From a bacterium (GTDB taxonomy: Bacteria; Bdellovibrionota; Bdellovibrionia; Bdellovibrionales; Bdellovibrionaceae), in NCBI GenBank assembly GCA_019752925.1, contig JAIELP010000004.1, positions 248,001-312,000 on the forward strand: a DNA stretch of 64,000 nucleotides. The letters are read 5' to 3'. Numbering within the stretch: the stretch's first letter is position 1; each line of letters begins with the position of its first letter. The notes below the pieces were generated by a model that worked only from the letters and a program-made list of their open reading frames with translations, had not been told where the DNA came from and made no database searches. Shown in pieces: positions 37,057 to 46,331 of this stretch. Made by a program: the position numbers and the translations under genes.

Positions 37057-37831
37057 TAAAAAATATTCTCTATTGCTTGCGTCTATCGGTGTGCCCTACT
37101 CAATATCAGGGAAAATAGATAAAAACATCTTACCTGAGCAGGCGTTATGTTTGGCATCACCGCTATTTCATGAGGATGCCAAGGCATGTGCTCTCGTGTA
37201 TACTCTTTTAAAATACAATTTTGATTTATTTGATGATGTAATTTTAAGTAAAGAAATTCCAAAAAACGAAGACCTTTTGGCCATAGCTTTATTAGGAGGA
37301 ATCCTTCATAAAGCCAATAAAAATTATTTTAAAAAATCTATTTCTGTAATTTTGAGTTTCACTAAAGATCTTGGCCCGATATCTGTTAAAAAAACAATGA
37401 GCTTATTAGCAGATTTTGGCAGAATTCCTTACGATGCAACAATGCAGTCCTTATTTAATATAAAAATAAATGAAATCGAGGCCGTTGAACCGAAAAAAAT
37501 ATTGCCTAGAGCTACGATCATTCAGCGCAATACTTATTTTAGCCAACGAGTTATAAATAGCTATAATCCTCTTGAACAATTCAAGAATGACTTATGTGAT
37601 CAGATTATAGCTATTGCTGCTAGGCATGAGCTTAAGCAGAAAGAAGTGGCTGTTTTAATGGGAGCCACACCTGCTCAGGTAAATGAGGTGATGAAACGTC
37701 GTATGGATCGCTTTACCGTAGATTTTTTGATAGAGAAAACCTCAGTGTTGGTTCGAAATTTAAAAGTGAATAATAATTTCAATGAAAGCATTATGGTTCC
37801 AGTAAGAATTGATTCAGATGTGGAAACATAA
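37049..37831 (+). CDS. Protein with C-terminal XRE-type helix-turn-helix, candidate antitoxin
   Basis: The C-terminal part (about residues 183-236) is a helix-turn-helix of the XRE/HTH_37 kind: AARHELKQKEVAVLMGATPA, then QVNEVMKRRMDRFTVDFLIE. This matches the pattern seen in HigA-like antitoxins. The first 180 residues form a predominantly helical domain that I do not recognise, which could bind and neutralise the nucleotidyltransferase. The gene overlaps the upstream one by 8 bp, so both are made together. A palindrome at the promoter would suit binding by this HTH. It ends one base before a convergent Hsp70-like gene. Confidence 0.72.
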   Translation: MDNKKYSLLLASIGVPYSISGKIDKNILPEQALCLASPLFHEDAKACALVYTLLKYNFDLFDDVILSKEIPKNEDLLAIALLGGILHKANKNYFKKSISVILSFTKDLGPISVKKTMSLLADFGRIPYDATMQSLFNIKINEIEAVEPKKILPRATIIQRNTYFSQRVINSYNPLEQFKNDLCDQIIAIAARHELKQKEVAVLMGATPAQVNEVMKRRMDRFTVDFLIEKTSVLVRNLKVNNNFNESIMVPVRIDSDVET

Positions 37832-37832
37832 A

Positions 37833-39110
37833 TTAACTGAGTTCATCCCAGTTTCTGGCACTTTCAATTAGGCCTGACAAAATGGAGTGGAAGAAGTTTT
37901 TAGATTGTAATTTCTCTGAACCAAAACGTTTTTTAAACTCATCCTGAATAAAAGGAACATGAGCTGTACCGCCGGTTAAAAACACGTGATCAATTTGCTG
38001 CTCGCTGATCTGAGCTTGTTCAAAACATCTTCCCAGAGCAGCAAAAATATTCTGTTTAAAGTTTTCAGCCCAAGTCTGAAACTCCACAGATGAAAATACC
38101 TCACTGGTTTCAAGATCGGGATATCCGAAGTTAAATTGTGAAGTCGGGCGGTTGGACAAAGTTTTTTTAGTTTTTTCAATCTCTTCAAAGAAGGGGAAAA
38201 TTTGCTGATCTTCAATCAGTACAAATAATCTGTCGATTTTTTCTTTATCGGTATCTTTTAAAGCGCACTTACGGACTTCTTTAATAAACTCATAAGTATC
38301 TTTTTCTTTTAAGTGTACAATTTGCGAAGGCTTATTCAGTTTTTCCATAATGCCGGCAGGCATTTTTAACAGATTAGTCGACATCGGCATACGATATTGG
38401 GTGTTGGCTCCAAAAGTGCTGTTTAAACGGTTCTGCATGAATAAGCTATCGAGCACATCGCCGGCCATAGGGCATCCATCAACCGCCAGCACGTCCGATT
38501 TTTTGAAATCATCTTTTGTGATCTTCATAATAGTAAAGTCAGACGTACCGCCACCGAAGTCACCGATTAAAATAGTTTTCTCATCATTAATCTGACGTTT
38601 AAAATCCAATGCGGCAGCTAAAGGTTCAGGTACAAAGTGTACTTCCTGAAAGCCGGCATATTCAGCGGCTTTCCGCATGCGATAAATAGCAAATTCATCA
38701 GCCACATCGTCCATAGAATAGCGGGCAGGCTTTCCGATAACGGCTTTGGTAATTTTAGTACCTAATTGTTTTTCAGCCCTTTTCTTCAATTCAAGTAAAA
38801 ACACGCCTATCATGGTTTCAAGGCTTAAAATGCGGTTATCAATGACTGTTCCGATGTAGTTCTTATTAGGAAGGTGGGACTTGAAAGATCTGAATAAACG
38901 GCCTTCCATTTCAAATTCATTATATTTAACAAGGGCGTCAGAACCGTAATAGCATTCATCCGCATTGGGAAAATACAGTAGCGTGCGCATAAGGCTTTGA
39001 TCGCTGTGGGTAGGGTCAATAGGCATGGCCTCCACTCTCTGCTTCTTGTGGAGGGCTCCTACGAGCGAATGGCTAGTTCCGAAATCAATAGCGAGAATGG
39101 TGTCTGACAT
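37833..39110 (-). CDS. yegD: Hsp70-like chaperone, YegD type
   Basis: This is an actin-fold ATPase of the Hsp70 superfamily that resembles YegD. The phosphate-1 motif is IDFGTSHSLVG (8-18), the phosphate-2 motif GDFGGGTSDFT near residue 195, and VFLTGGTAHVPF gives the adenosine motif. VGKPARYSM is replaced here by VIGKPARYSMDD. It ends at 425 aa with no substrate-binding domain or EEVD tail, as in YegD. No DnaJ or GrpE gene is near. It converges with the nucleotidyltransferase/HTH pair and is divergent from the PilZ gene. Confidence 0.86.
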   Translation of the reverse strand: MSDTILAIDFGTSHSLVGALHKKQRVEAMPIDPTHSDQSLMRTLLYFPNADECYYGSDALVKYNEFEMEGRLFRSFKSHLPNKNYIGTVIDNRILSLETMIGVFLLELKKRAEKQLGTKITKAVIGKPARYSMDDVADEFAIYRMRKAAEYAGFQEVHFVPEPLAAALDFKRQINDEKTILIGDFGGGTSDFTIMKITKDDFKKSDVLAVDGCPMAGDVLDSLFMQNRLNSTFGANTQYRMPMSTNLLKMPAGIMEKLNKPSQIVHLKEKDTYEFIKEVRKCALKDTDKEKIDRLFVLIEDQQIFPFFEEIEKTKKTLSNRPTSQFNFGYPDLETSEVFSSVEFQTWAENFKQNIFAALGRCFEQAQISEQQIDHVFLTGGTAHVPFIQDEFKKRFGSEKLQSKNFFHSILSGLIESARNWDELS

Positions 39111-39249
39111 TGAGACATCATAGGCGAAAATGGACTTGGCTTCAAGGCAAGTAAAAAATAATACTGAATCATAACAGAACTTCCTAAAGTCTGGCTGGAT
39201 TAAAGCCGAAGTCTAGAAAAGAGAAGTATTAAACAACAGGCAGGCGTTT

Positions 39250-40014
39250 ATGAAAAAATATTTTGTGGCTAAAGAAGGGATTCAAAAAGGCCCGTGGACT
39301 TTAGATGAAATTACGCAAAATATTCAAAGTAAAGTATTGAGCTGGAACGACTATATTTACGATGAAAAGGTCAATGTATGGCTTTTCTTGTTTGAGTTCC
39401 CGAGTTTAACAGAGGCCTTTAATAAAAGTTTTAAAAACCCTGTGCAAAAAAACAAAACTCTTACAAACTTTGACACTTATAAAGACAGAGTTTGGTACAT
39501 TCTTAAAAGCAATGAAAATTACGGGCCATTTACAGCTGCTGAAATGATTCAGATGTTGCAAAGCCGCACTCTATTTGAATTTGATTTTATCTGGCGTCAG
39601 GATTTGAGTTCATGGCAACGTGTTTCGGATGTTGAAGATTTTAAACCGGAGCGAATTAAAGAAATATACAATATATCTGCCGATCAAGACGATGACATCA
39701 AGAAAACTTTCTTCCGTCGTAGATTTCCACGCGTCGAGTACAAGTGTGAATTATTAATTCACGATCACCAACGTGTATTTTCAGCTGAAAGTATTGAAAT
39801 CAGTGCGGGCGGTGCGAGCTTTAAATTAGATCAAGTAAACTTTGAAATCGATAATCAAATTTATCTTCATTTTAAACCGGGCGGTGATGTTCCGGCTTTC
39901 AATGCCACTTGTAAAATCGTAAGTAAAAACGGTAGCAAGTACGGTGTGGCTTTTACGACAATTTCAAATACAGTTAAAGATCAAATCGTAAAGTACACAA
40001 AAAAAGCCGCTTAG
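39250..40014 (+). CDS. Tandem GYF_2-like domains fused to a PilZ domain
   Basis: Residues 2-52 form a first GYF_2-like unit (FVAKEGIQKGPWTLDEI) and 81-131 a second (WYILKSNENYGPFTAAEMI), each with the GPW/GPF motif and closing strand. A PilZ domain occupies about 155-252. Its first c-di-GMP motif R-x3-R is R157-R-F-P-R161; the second motif is E183-I-S185-A-G-G188, that is (D/N)-x-S-x-x-G with Glu in place of Asp/Asn. c-di-GMP binding is likely but not certain because of that change. I infer that a c-di-GMP signal changes the way the GYF_2 units bind proline-rich partners. Cytoplasmic, single-gene unit. Confidence 0.85.
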   Translation: MKKYFVAKEGIQKGPWTLDEITQNIQSKVLSWNDYIYDEKVNVWLFLFEFPSLTEAFNKSFKNPVQKNKTLTNFDTYKDRVWYILKSNENYGPFTAAEMIQMLQSRTLFEFDFIWRQDLSSWQRVSDVEDFKPERIKEIYNISADQDDDIKKTFFRRRFPRVEYKCELLIHDHQRVFSAESIEISAGGASFKLDQVNFEIDNQIYLHFKPGGDVPAFNATCKIVSKNGSKYGVAFTTISNTVKDQIVKYTKKAA

Positions 40015-40029
40015 TTAAAGTGGCTTTTT
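40002..40029. terminator. Bidirectional terminator
   Basis: AAAAGCCGCTT pairs with AAGTGGCTTTT (one G-T pair) around a 4-base AGTT loop. It overlaps the PilZ gene stop and is flanked by T-runs in both directions, so it also serves the minus-strand propeller gene, which ends 21 bases away. Confidence 0.8.
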
Positions 40030-40049
40030 ATAATTAAATCTAAAAATTA

Positions 40050-41537
40050 TTATTTCTGAATCACCATAATGCCCGGGCCACCATTGCCTGTTGGAATTGC
40101 CACATCACGTGGGACTAAAGGAGTCAGTGCACCGGTTAAAGGATCGCGGCTGTAAGCGCTTACAGATGGCGTATTTGATGAGTTACAGGTGTAGGCAAAT
40201 AATCCATTAGTGTCGACGCGTATGTCGTTGGGGCCACCGCCGGCGTCAGCTTCTGAAGACAGCGCGATAGCTCCAGTGGTTTGATCAATTGTGTAAGCAA
40301 TAACTTTTTTAGGATGTACAGCATTTGTTGAAAACGCTGTACCGTAAAAAAATAAACCATCGGGAGAAATGTTTGCTCCGGATCCGCCGTTGTCAGTGTA
40401 GCCGGTAGTAGAGTTATTAAGTACTGGAGTCCCAATGCCAGTTAAAGCACCAGTGTTAGTATCAATATTAAATGCGGCCACTCTTTTTTGATTAACTAAG
40501 CCCATGTAAAGCCAAAGTCCATTTTTATGAATGGTAATTCCATCGCCGGTATTGTTAAATCCGCCATTGGTATTTGAAAATGGGCTGCCAGCTAATAGAG
40601 TTAATGCGCCAGTAGATGAATCTATTGAGAACCCAACAACGCCACCGGTTCCTCCCATAGAAGCTGAGTAAAGATAATTACCCGAAGGGTGTACGACCAC
40701 ACCATTCATAACAGTTGCTGTTCCCGTCGAAAACGGACTGCCGGGTAGTGCAGTTAAAGTGCCATCCGCGGCTACACTGTATCCACCGATATTAGAGCTA
40801 CTGAAGCTTGATACGTAGAGGTAATTCCCTGACGGGTGAAAAAATAAACCGTTTGGTCCGCCAAAGCCTGTTGCAGTTGGGGTTCCTATAGCAGTTAAAC
40901 TCCCATTTTCTGCATTGATTGAATAAACTGAAATCGTATTTGAGCCTACGTTGGCTGCGTATAAAAATTTATTATTCGGACTGATCACTGTTCCGTATGT
41001 TTGATTATTAGCGGCTATTGAAAAAGGACTGCCAACTACTGCAAGCAGGGCGCCTGTTTCCGGATTTTGAGCATAGCCATAAACTTTTCCAGGAGAATCT
41101 TGTACCCCTAGGTATAAAAACGAAGCGTAAGAAAATTTCAAGTTTGCGGGATTAATTGACGGATCAAAAACGCTGGCCTTACCGTCTTTGTTAACAACTG
41201 AAATATCAAACACGCCACTTTTCCCAGGGCCTACGTCACAATTGATTTGCTTATGATCGGCTGAAATAACAACATTTTCACAAGCGTAAGGGCCTAAATA
41301 CACTTTGGCGCCTTGGTAAAAATCATTACCTGTTATAATCAGTGGGCAGCCGCCGGAAATACTACAATACAGTGCACCACCACCATTTGCTGAAATTGTT
41401 CTAACTGTTGCTTGAGCATTAGAGGGAGCAAAAGCTTCGCCTTCAAATTTTTTAGCACACTGAGTGAGCGTTGCCAAAACAGACAATGCTGCAAAGCCCA
41501 CATAAGTTAAGTTCCTGAATAAATTCTTTTTCAACAT
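40050..41537 (-). CDS. Lipoprotein with TIG-like domain and beta-propeller (lactonase-like)
   Basis: The lipoprotein signal ends TLTQC. A TIG/IPT-like immunoglobulin fold follows (about 45-125, SGGCPLIITGNDFYQGAKVYLG). The rest is a repeat of about 50 residues with blades like GNYLYVSSFSSSNIGGYSVAADGTLTAL, typical of YVTN/6-phosphogluconolactonase-like propellers with about seven blades. The start is ATG 41537, with GAGG 7 bases upstream. It may bind a ligand or partner at the outer membrane; no catalytic residues can be assigned. It sits just downstream of a barrel protein gene on the same strand, with 26 bp between. Confidence 0.82.
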   Translation of the reverse strand: MLKKNLFRNLTYVGFAALSVLATLTQCAKKFEGEAFAPSNAQATVRTISANGGGALYCSISGGCPLIITGNDFYQGAKVYLGPYACENVVISADHKQINCDVGPGKSGVFDISVVNKDGKASVFDPSINPANLKFSYASFLYLGVQDSPGKVYGYAQNPETGALLAVVGSPFSIAANNQTYGTVISPNNKFLYAANVGSNTISVYSINAENGSLTAIGTPTATGFGGPNGLFFHPSGNYLYVSSFSSSNIGGYSVAADGTLTALPGSPFSTGTATVMNGVVVHPSGNYLYSASMGGTGGVVGFSIDSSTGALTLLAGSPFSNTNGGFNNTGDGITIHKNGLWLYMGLVNQKRVAAFNIDTNTGALTGIGTPVLNNSTTGYTDNGGSGANISPDGLFFYGTAFSTNAVHPKKVIAYTIDQTTGAIALSSEADAGGGPNDIRVDTNGLFAYTCNSSNTPSVSAYSRDPLTGALTPLVPRDVAIPTGNGGPGIMVIQK

Positions 41538-41563
41538 AAGCAATCCTCGCCTTTGTTAAATAA

Positions 41564-42151
41564 TTACTTCGCAGTAAAGTTTGAAAGCACAATACCAATA
41601 CTAATGCGGTCCCATTTAATATCATCTGAATTGGCCGCAGAACTTTTCATTTCAGACGAAGTATAATCTATAACAAATCCGAATTTCTTTTTGAGCTGAC
41701 GGTAATATTGAATACTAAATCCCATTTTACCGTCATACTCGGCAACATTGCCTGCGAGTGTTGGTTTATCGAGAGTGTATTTATCCATTGCACGATAGAT
41801 CAGATCGAAAGCCTGCTTACCATCGTAAAAGCCGAGTCTTAAGCCAGCAGACGAACCTTTGCCGCCGATGTTTTGATTTCCTAGGGTCGAAGGGTCATCA
41901 GTTTGTCCCACTACGCTGTATTCGTAATTTAAACCCAGACGGAATTTTTTCATATTGAATCCGGCAAATAGAGCCACCGGTGTGTGAAGCATGCTGCGAT
42001 TTAAAACGTCAGTACTATTTCCCATTTTTCCAGAGCCCATCATAACCATAGCGCCAACAGAGGCGCTAACTTTCGCCTGCGCAAATGAAACGCTCGAATA
42101 AAGCGTAGCAAGCAGGATAACAAGAACACAACTCAGCTGTGGTAAGCGCAT
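41564..42151 (-). CDS. Secreted protein, probably outer-membrane beta-barrel
   Basis: A 195-residue exported protein of unknown function. ATG 42151 is preceded by AAGGAG at 5 bases; upstream in-frame codons to 42196 are not needed. A signal peptide (about 1-24, ending SFAQ) leads into strand-like segments: VSASVGAMVMMG, FRLGLNYEYSVVGQ, GFSIQYYRQLKKKFGFVIDYT and ISIGIVLSNF. This would make a barrel of about eight strands, of OmpA/OmpW size. It lies 26 bp upstream of the propeller lipoprotein gene, with which it may be co-transcribed and co-located. Confidence 0.65.
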   Translation of the reverse strand: MRLPQLSCVLVILLATLYSSVSFAQAKVSASVGAMVMMGSGKMGNSTDVLNRSMLHTPVALFAGFNMKKFRLGLNYEYSVVGQTDDPSTLGNQNIGGKGSSAGLRLGFYDGKQAFDLIYRAMDKYTLDKPTLAGNVAEYDGKMGFSIQYYRQLKKKFGFVIDYTSSEMKSSAANSDDIKWDRISIGIVLSNFTAK

Positions 42152-42367
42152 GCGAACTCCTTGTAAACACTCTTCATTATAAAGAATTTTTGCCATGAAT
42201 TCGACTAGGTAAGTGCGTAAATAGAGTATACTAGCAGAAGGGCTAGAGAGAGACTGGCCTAAGATACTAAATGGCTCAATTTACGAATGAAAATTTTCAT
42301 AATGAGACATTTAAACCGTCAAAAAAATAAACTAAAAATTGTAAATTAAAATCATTTTTAAAAAATA

Positions 42368-42394
42368 AAAAAGCCGGAGAAGCTCCGGCTTTTT
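42368..42394 (-). terminator. Terminator of the subtilase gene
   Basis: AAAAAGCCGGAG/CTCCGGCTTTT stem with an AAG loop. T-runs flank both sides. It lies 24 bases after the minus-strand protease stop. Confidence 0.85.
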
Positions 42395-42417
42395 TATTAG
42401 AAATATTTAATTTTAAA

Positions 42418-43830
42418 TTACTGTTTCATTAAAGCATCAACATTTAATTTACCGTTAGTAACTAATTTACCTTCGGCAGCAGCAATGCGAGTTGCAGAAT
42501 TTAGAATAGCTTCTTTAACTTGTGCATGTGTTTTTTCAGGGTGAGCAGACCAGTAAAGAGCTGCAGCACCTGCCACGTGAGGGCAAGCCATAGAAGTACC
42601 ATCCCAGTTGGCGCCTAATAAAGGAATAACTGTGTCTGAGTATTTGTTAGTAACAGTTGTAGAGAAAACTTTTACGCCCGGGGCGCCAAGATCAACTGAT
42701 TTGCGTCCCCAGTTAGAAAAGCTTCCGAAGTTGTTATTAACATCTAAAGCAGCAACTGAAATGATATTGTCGTGAGCGTAACTTGCAGGGTATGCAGGTT
42801 TCGAATCATTGTCGTTATCATAACCTTTACCTTGGTGTCCGTTACCGGCAGCGGCTACGAATAATACATCGTGGTCAGCAGCATATTGGATACTGTCTTT
42901 TAAAGCTTGGTTGTTTGTAGCATCATCTGGATCTTCACCTTCAGAGCCCCAAGAGTTAGATAAAACTTTTGCACCGTTATCAACAGCATATTTAATTGCT
43001 AAAACAGCATCAGCAGTTGTTCCGCCTTCGTTACCGATGAAACGTAAAGACATAATCTGAGCATTAGGTGCAACACCAGAAATACCTTTTGCATTTTGTC
43101 CGCGAGCTGCAACGTTACCGGCACAGTGAGTTCCGTGACCCGGGTTACCACCATTAAGTAAATCGCCTAAGCTAGTTGCGGCTAAGTCGTAAGGTTTGTT
43201 GTCTTTAGCTAAGAAGTCCCAACCGATGATATCGTCAACATAACCATTTTTATCGTCGTCGATATTATTGTTAGGAATTTCTTTTTCATTTCTCCATAAA
43301 TTAGGAAGTAAATCTTCGTGAGTGTAATCAACACCTGTATCGATAACAGCTACGATAACTTTATTGTTACCCGGATTTACTCTCCACGCATTTTCAACTC
43401 CGATATCTTTCATACCCCATTGTTTACTAAACAAAGGATCTGCACCTGAAGAATTAGAAGGAGCATTCGGAATTGCAGGATTGTCTTGTGCCGGAGCAAA
43501 AGGACGAACTGCTTGTTCAGGATGCTTTGCTAAGTAAGCTGATAAAGCTTTTTGCAAAGACGGGTTTTGTCTCAACTGTATTTTGTAGTTCTTTTGAACA
43601 TGAACTATAGAATCACTTTCTAAGAAGTTCTGGAATTTCTCCAGAGTTGCATTTCCTTGAACTCTGATCCAATTTTCAGTTAAAGCTTCTGATTTAAGCC
43701 CCTCGGCTGCAAAATAATTAGCAGCATGTTTAGTTGAAACCGGGTTTGCTACTTTGATCAGCAAATCTTCCGCTTTTACGTTCAAAGATACAGCGATTAC
43801 CGCAAACAGTGCGATAGAAAATGTTTTCAT
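42418..43830 (-). CDS. Secreted subtilisin-like serine protease (S8)
   Basis: This is an exported peptidase. A signal peptide (1-20) precedes a pro-region to about residue 125 that includes an I9-like inhibitor fold. The catalytic triad is D164 (AVIDTGVD), H232 (GHGTHCAG) and S413 (GTSMACPH), with oxyanion N330 (AAAGN). All four are present. Two acidic stretches, IDDDKNGYVDD (190-200) and DNDNDSKP, suggest calcium binding. Length of 470 aa is full. A secreted protease fits a predatory or scavenging lifestyle, but that is inference. It is a single-gene unit with its own terminator. Confidence 0.95.
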   Translation of the reverse strand: MKTFSIALFAVIAVSLNVKAEDLLIKVANPVSTKHAANYFAAEGLKSEALTENWIRVQGNATLEKFQNFLESDSIVHVQKNYKIQLRQNPSLQKALSAYLAKHPEQAVRPFAPAQDNPAIPNAPSNSSGADPLFSKQWGMKDIGVENAWRVNPGNNKVIVAVIDTGVDYTHEDLLPNLWRNEKEIPNNNIDDDKNGYVDDIIGWDFLAKDNKPYDLAATSLGDLLNGGNPGHGTHCAGNVAARGQNAKGISGVAPNAQIMSLRFIGNEGGTTADAVLAIKYAVDNGAKVLSNSWGSEGEDPDDATNNQALKDSIQYAADHDVLFVAAAGNGHQGKGYDNDNDSKPAYPASYAHDNIISVAALDVNNNFGSFSNWGRKSVDLGAPGVKVFSTTVTNKYSDTVIPLLGANWDGTSMACPHVAGAAALYWSAHPEKTHAQVKEAILNSATRIAAAEGKLVTNGKLNVDALMKQ

Positions 43831-44017
43831 GACCCCTCCTTGTGAAAACTATTTAAGCTATCCAAAAGTCTAGGTACACTTTGCGGCAATCTCCAACACA
43901 AAAAAGTAGTTTTAGACATCGCGTTGAAAGATTTTTATGGATACGTTCAGATGACATATCTCGTTGTCATTACTATGGGTTTTTGTCATATTGCTAGATG
44001 AAAACATATTGATAATA

Positions 44018-44035
44018 TTTGTTAAATTTAACAAA
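44018..44035. promoter_or_regulatory. Perfect 18-bp palindrome upstream of the nuo genes
   Basis: TTTGTTAAATTTAACAAA lies 30 bp before the nuoB ATG. TATAAA at 44044-44049 is a possible -10 element, and TTGTTA within the palindrome a weak -35 with a 19-bp gap, so a protein bound here would block transcription. Gap and start positions are not certain. Confidence 0.45.
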
Positions 44036-44065
44036 GCCATTTTTATAAAATGTGCGAGGTATTGA

Positions 44066-44617
44066 ATGTCTGATCAAAAAAATTTAGACGACATGTCGCG
44101 ATCGTTCGCTCTAACAACAAAACTTGATGCCATCGTGGCGTGGGGACAAAGAAATGCTCTTTGGCCACTTCCTTACGGAACTGCATGTTGCGGTATTGAG
44201 TTGATGTCGGTGATGGGACCAAAATATGACTTAGCCCGCTTCGGTGCAGAAGTTGTACGTTTCTCTCCACGTCAAGCGGACTTACTTTTAGTTGCTGGAA
44301 CAATCACAGAAAAAATGGCTCCGATCTTAGTTCGTATCTACGAACAAATGTTAGAACCAAAATACGTTTTATCAATGGGTGCATGCGCGAGCTCCGGTGG
44401 TTTCTACCGCGCTTATCACGTGTTACAAGGTTGCGATAAAGTTATTCCTGTAGATGTTTACGTTCCCGGATGTCCTCCAACTCCGGAAGCAGTTCTTGAT
44501 GGAGTCATGACTTTGCAAAAAATGATTAAAGACAGAACTCCGCGTCCGTGGAAAGACAACTGGAAATCTCCATACACAGAATCAAATCCTAACAGCGAAT
44601 TAGGGCAGGTGAGATAA
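44066..44617 (+). CDS. nuoB: NADH-quinone oxidoreductase subunit B
   Basis: It holds the N2 [4Fe-4S] cluster that passes electrons to quinone. Ligands C41 and C42 ([11 protein letters not shown]), C107 (GACASSG) and C136 (PGCPPTP) are all present. It is a peripheral-arm subunit in the cytoplasm at the membrane surface. Length of 183 aa is normal. It heads the run B-CD-E-F-G-I; nuoA, which often precedes it, is absent, and the stop overlaps nuoCD (TAATG). Confidence 0.95.
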   Translation: MSDQKNLDDMSRSFALTTKLDAIVAWGQRNALWPLPYGTACCGIELMSVMGPKYDLARFGAEVVRFSPRQADLLLVAGTITEKMAPILVRIYEQMLEPKYVLSMGACASSGGFYRAYHVLQGCDKVIPVDVYVPGCPPTPEAVLDGVMTLQKMIKDRTPRPWKDNWKSPYTESNPNSELGQVR

Positions 44618-46314
44618 TGGCATCAGCAACTCATTTTCCTGAAGTTTTAAAATCAGATGTTTTGGCTAAGTTCGGCGCAGAACAATTTAAATTTGTTACA
44701 ACTCCTGTAGGCGATAATGTAATAGAAGCTCCAAAAGCTTCTACACATGCATTGTTACAATACTTAAAAGAATATGCCGGTTTCGATTTTGTTATGGACG
44801 TTTGCGGTGTTGACTATCCCACTCGTCAAAAAAGATTTGATGTGGTTTATCACTTATTCAACTCAAAAGATTTCACTCGCGTAAGAGTTAAAGCCCAAGT
44901 TGCCGATGGTGAATCAATTCCTACAGCAACAAACATCTGGAAAGGTGCTGACTGGTTTGAGCGTGAGGCTTATGACATGTTCGGTATCGTTTTCGACGGT
45001 CACCCGAATTTAAGAAAAATTTTAACGCATCACCAATTTGAAGGTCATCCGCTTCGTAAAGACTATGAAGCCGATGCTCAACAACACTGTGACAGCGTTA
45101 TGCCGATTCATTTTAACAATACTCCTGATCAACGCGGAGATCTTTTAGATAATCGCTTTGTTCCGATCAACATCGGTCCTTCGCATCCGGCAATGCACGG
45201 AACTTTACGTGTTATGGCTGAATTAGACGGTGAAACAATTGTTCGTGCTAACTGCGAAATCGGTTTCTTACACCGTTGTTTCGAAAAAATGGCTGAAACT
45301 CACCCCTACAATCAGGTTATTCCTTACACGGATCGTTTGAACTACTGTTCAGCTCCAATGAATAACGTGGGTTACTGTAAAACAGTTGAAAGACTTTTGG
45401 ATGTAACGATTCCACCACGTGCTCAAGCTATGCGTGTTGTTCTTTGTGAACTATCACGTGTAATTGACCATATCATTGCAGTTGGTACCGGCGGCGTTGA
45501 CTTAGGTGCTTTAACAGCTTTCTTCCATTTATTTACTTACCGTGAAAAAGTTTATTCTTTATTCGAAAAACTTTGCGGCGCCCGTTTAACTGTATCAATG
45601 ACTCGCGTTGGTGGTATGGCTCAAAACGCTCCGGATGGTTGGTTCGATGACGTATTAGCTTTCTGTGATGAAATGAGCGATGGCGTTGATGAAATTTCTA
45701 AGTTGATGTTAGACAACAAAATTTTCATCAAACGTACTCAAGGTGTTTGTCCGATTTCACAACAGGACGCCATTTCTTGGGGTTATACAGGTCCTCTTTT
45801 AAGAGCGACGGGTATCGCGCAGGATTTACGTAAATCAAATCCTTACTATGGTTATGAGCAATATAATTTCTCAATTCCGACTGGTTCAAACGGTGATATC
45901 TACGACCGTTACTGTGTTCGTATTGAAGAAATGCGCCAAAGTATCAGCATCATTCGCCAAGCTTGTAAAAATATGCCAGGTGGAGATTACACAATCCGCG
46001 ATAAAGGCATTGTTCTTCCTGAGAAAAAAGACGTTTACGGAAATATTGAAGGCTTAATGAATCACTTTATGTTGGTGATCAAAGGTCTTCGTCCACCAGT
46101 AGGCGAAGTTTACGATGCAACTGAAGCGGCTAACGGTGAATTAGGTTTCTACTTAGTGAGCGACGGTTCTGCAAATCCATACCGCTTAAAAGTACGTCCG
46201 CCATGTTTTGCAATTTATCAATCGTTCCCTGAAGTTGTTAAGGGATCAATGTTAGCAGATGCTATCGCAACTGTAGCCAGCATGAACGTTATCGCTGGTG
46301 AGTTAGACAGATAG
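44617..46314 (+). CDS. nuoCD: Fused NADH-quinone oxidoreductase subunit C/D
   Basis: This peripheral-arm protein joins NuoC and NuoD. NuoC covers about residues 1-160 (EREAYDMFGIVFDGHPNLRKI is its signature end), and NuoD about 180-565 (INIGPSHPAMHGTLRVM and GFLHRCFEKMAE). NuoD shapes the quinone-binding site. The fusion is known in enterics and others. Residues of the quinone pocket, SHPAMHG, are intact. Overlap at TAATG with nuoB; nuoE starts 17 bp later. Confidence 0.95.
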   Translation: MASATHFPEVLKSDVLAKFGAEQFKFVTTPVGDNVIEAPKASTHALLQYLKEYAGFDFVMDVCGVDYPTRQKRFDVVYHLFNSKDFTRVRVKAQVADGESIPTATNIWKGADWFEREAYDMFGIVFDGHPNLRKILTHHQFEGHPLRKDYEADAQQHCDSVMPIHFNNTPDQRGDLLDNRFVPINIGPSHPAMHGTLRVMAELDGETIVRANCEIGFLHRCFEKMAETHPYNQVIPYTDRLNYCSAPMNNVGYCKTVERLLDVTIPPRAQAMRVVLCELSRVIDHIIAVGTGGVDLGALTAFFHLFTYREKVYSLFEKLCGARLTVSMTRVGGMAQNAPDGWFDDVLAFCDEMSDGVDEISKLMLDNKIFIKRTQGVCPISQQDAISWGYTGPLLRATGIAQDLRKSNPYYGYEQYNFSIPTGSNGDIYDRYCVRIEEMRQSISIIRQACKNMPGGDYTIRDKGIVLPEKKDVYGNIEGLMNHFMLVIKGLRPPVGEVYDATEAANGELGFYLVSDGSANPYRLKVRPPCFAIYQSFPEVVKGSMLADAIATVASMNVIAGELDR

Positions 46315-46331
46315 TCGGGGAGAAGGAAAAT

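Noticed and set aside
40050-41537. Tandem DNA repeats in the propeller gene
   Set aside because: The repetition is at protein level (propeller blades) and too diverged to be a DNA repeat array.
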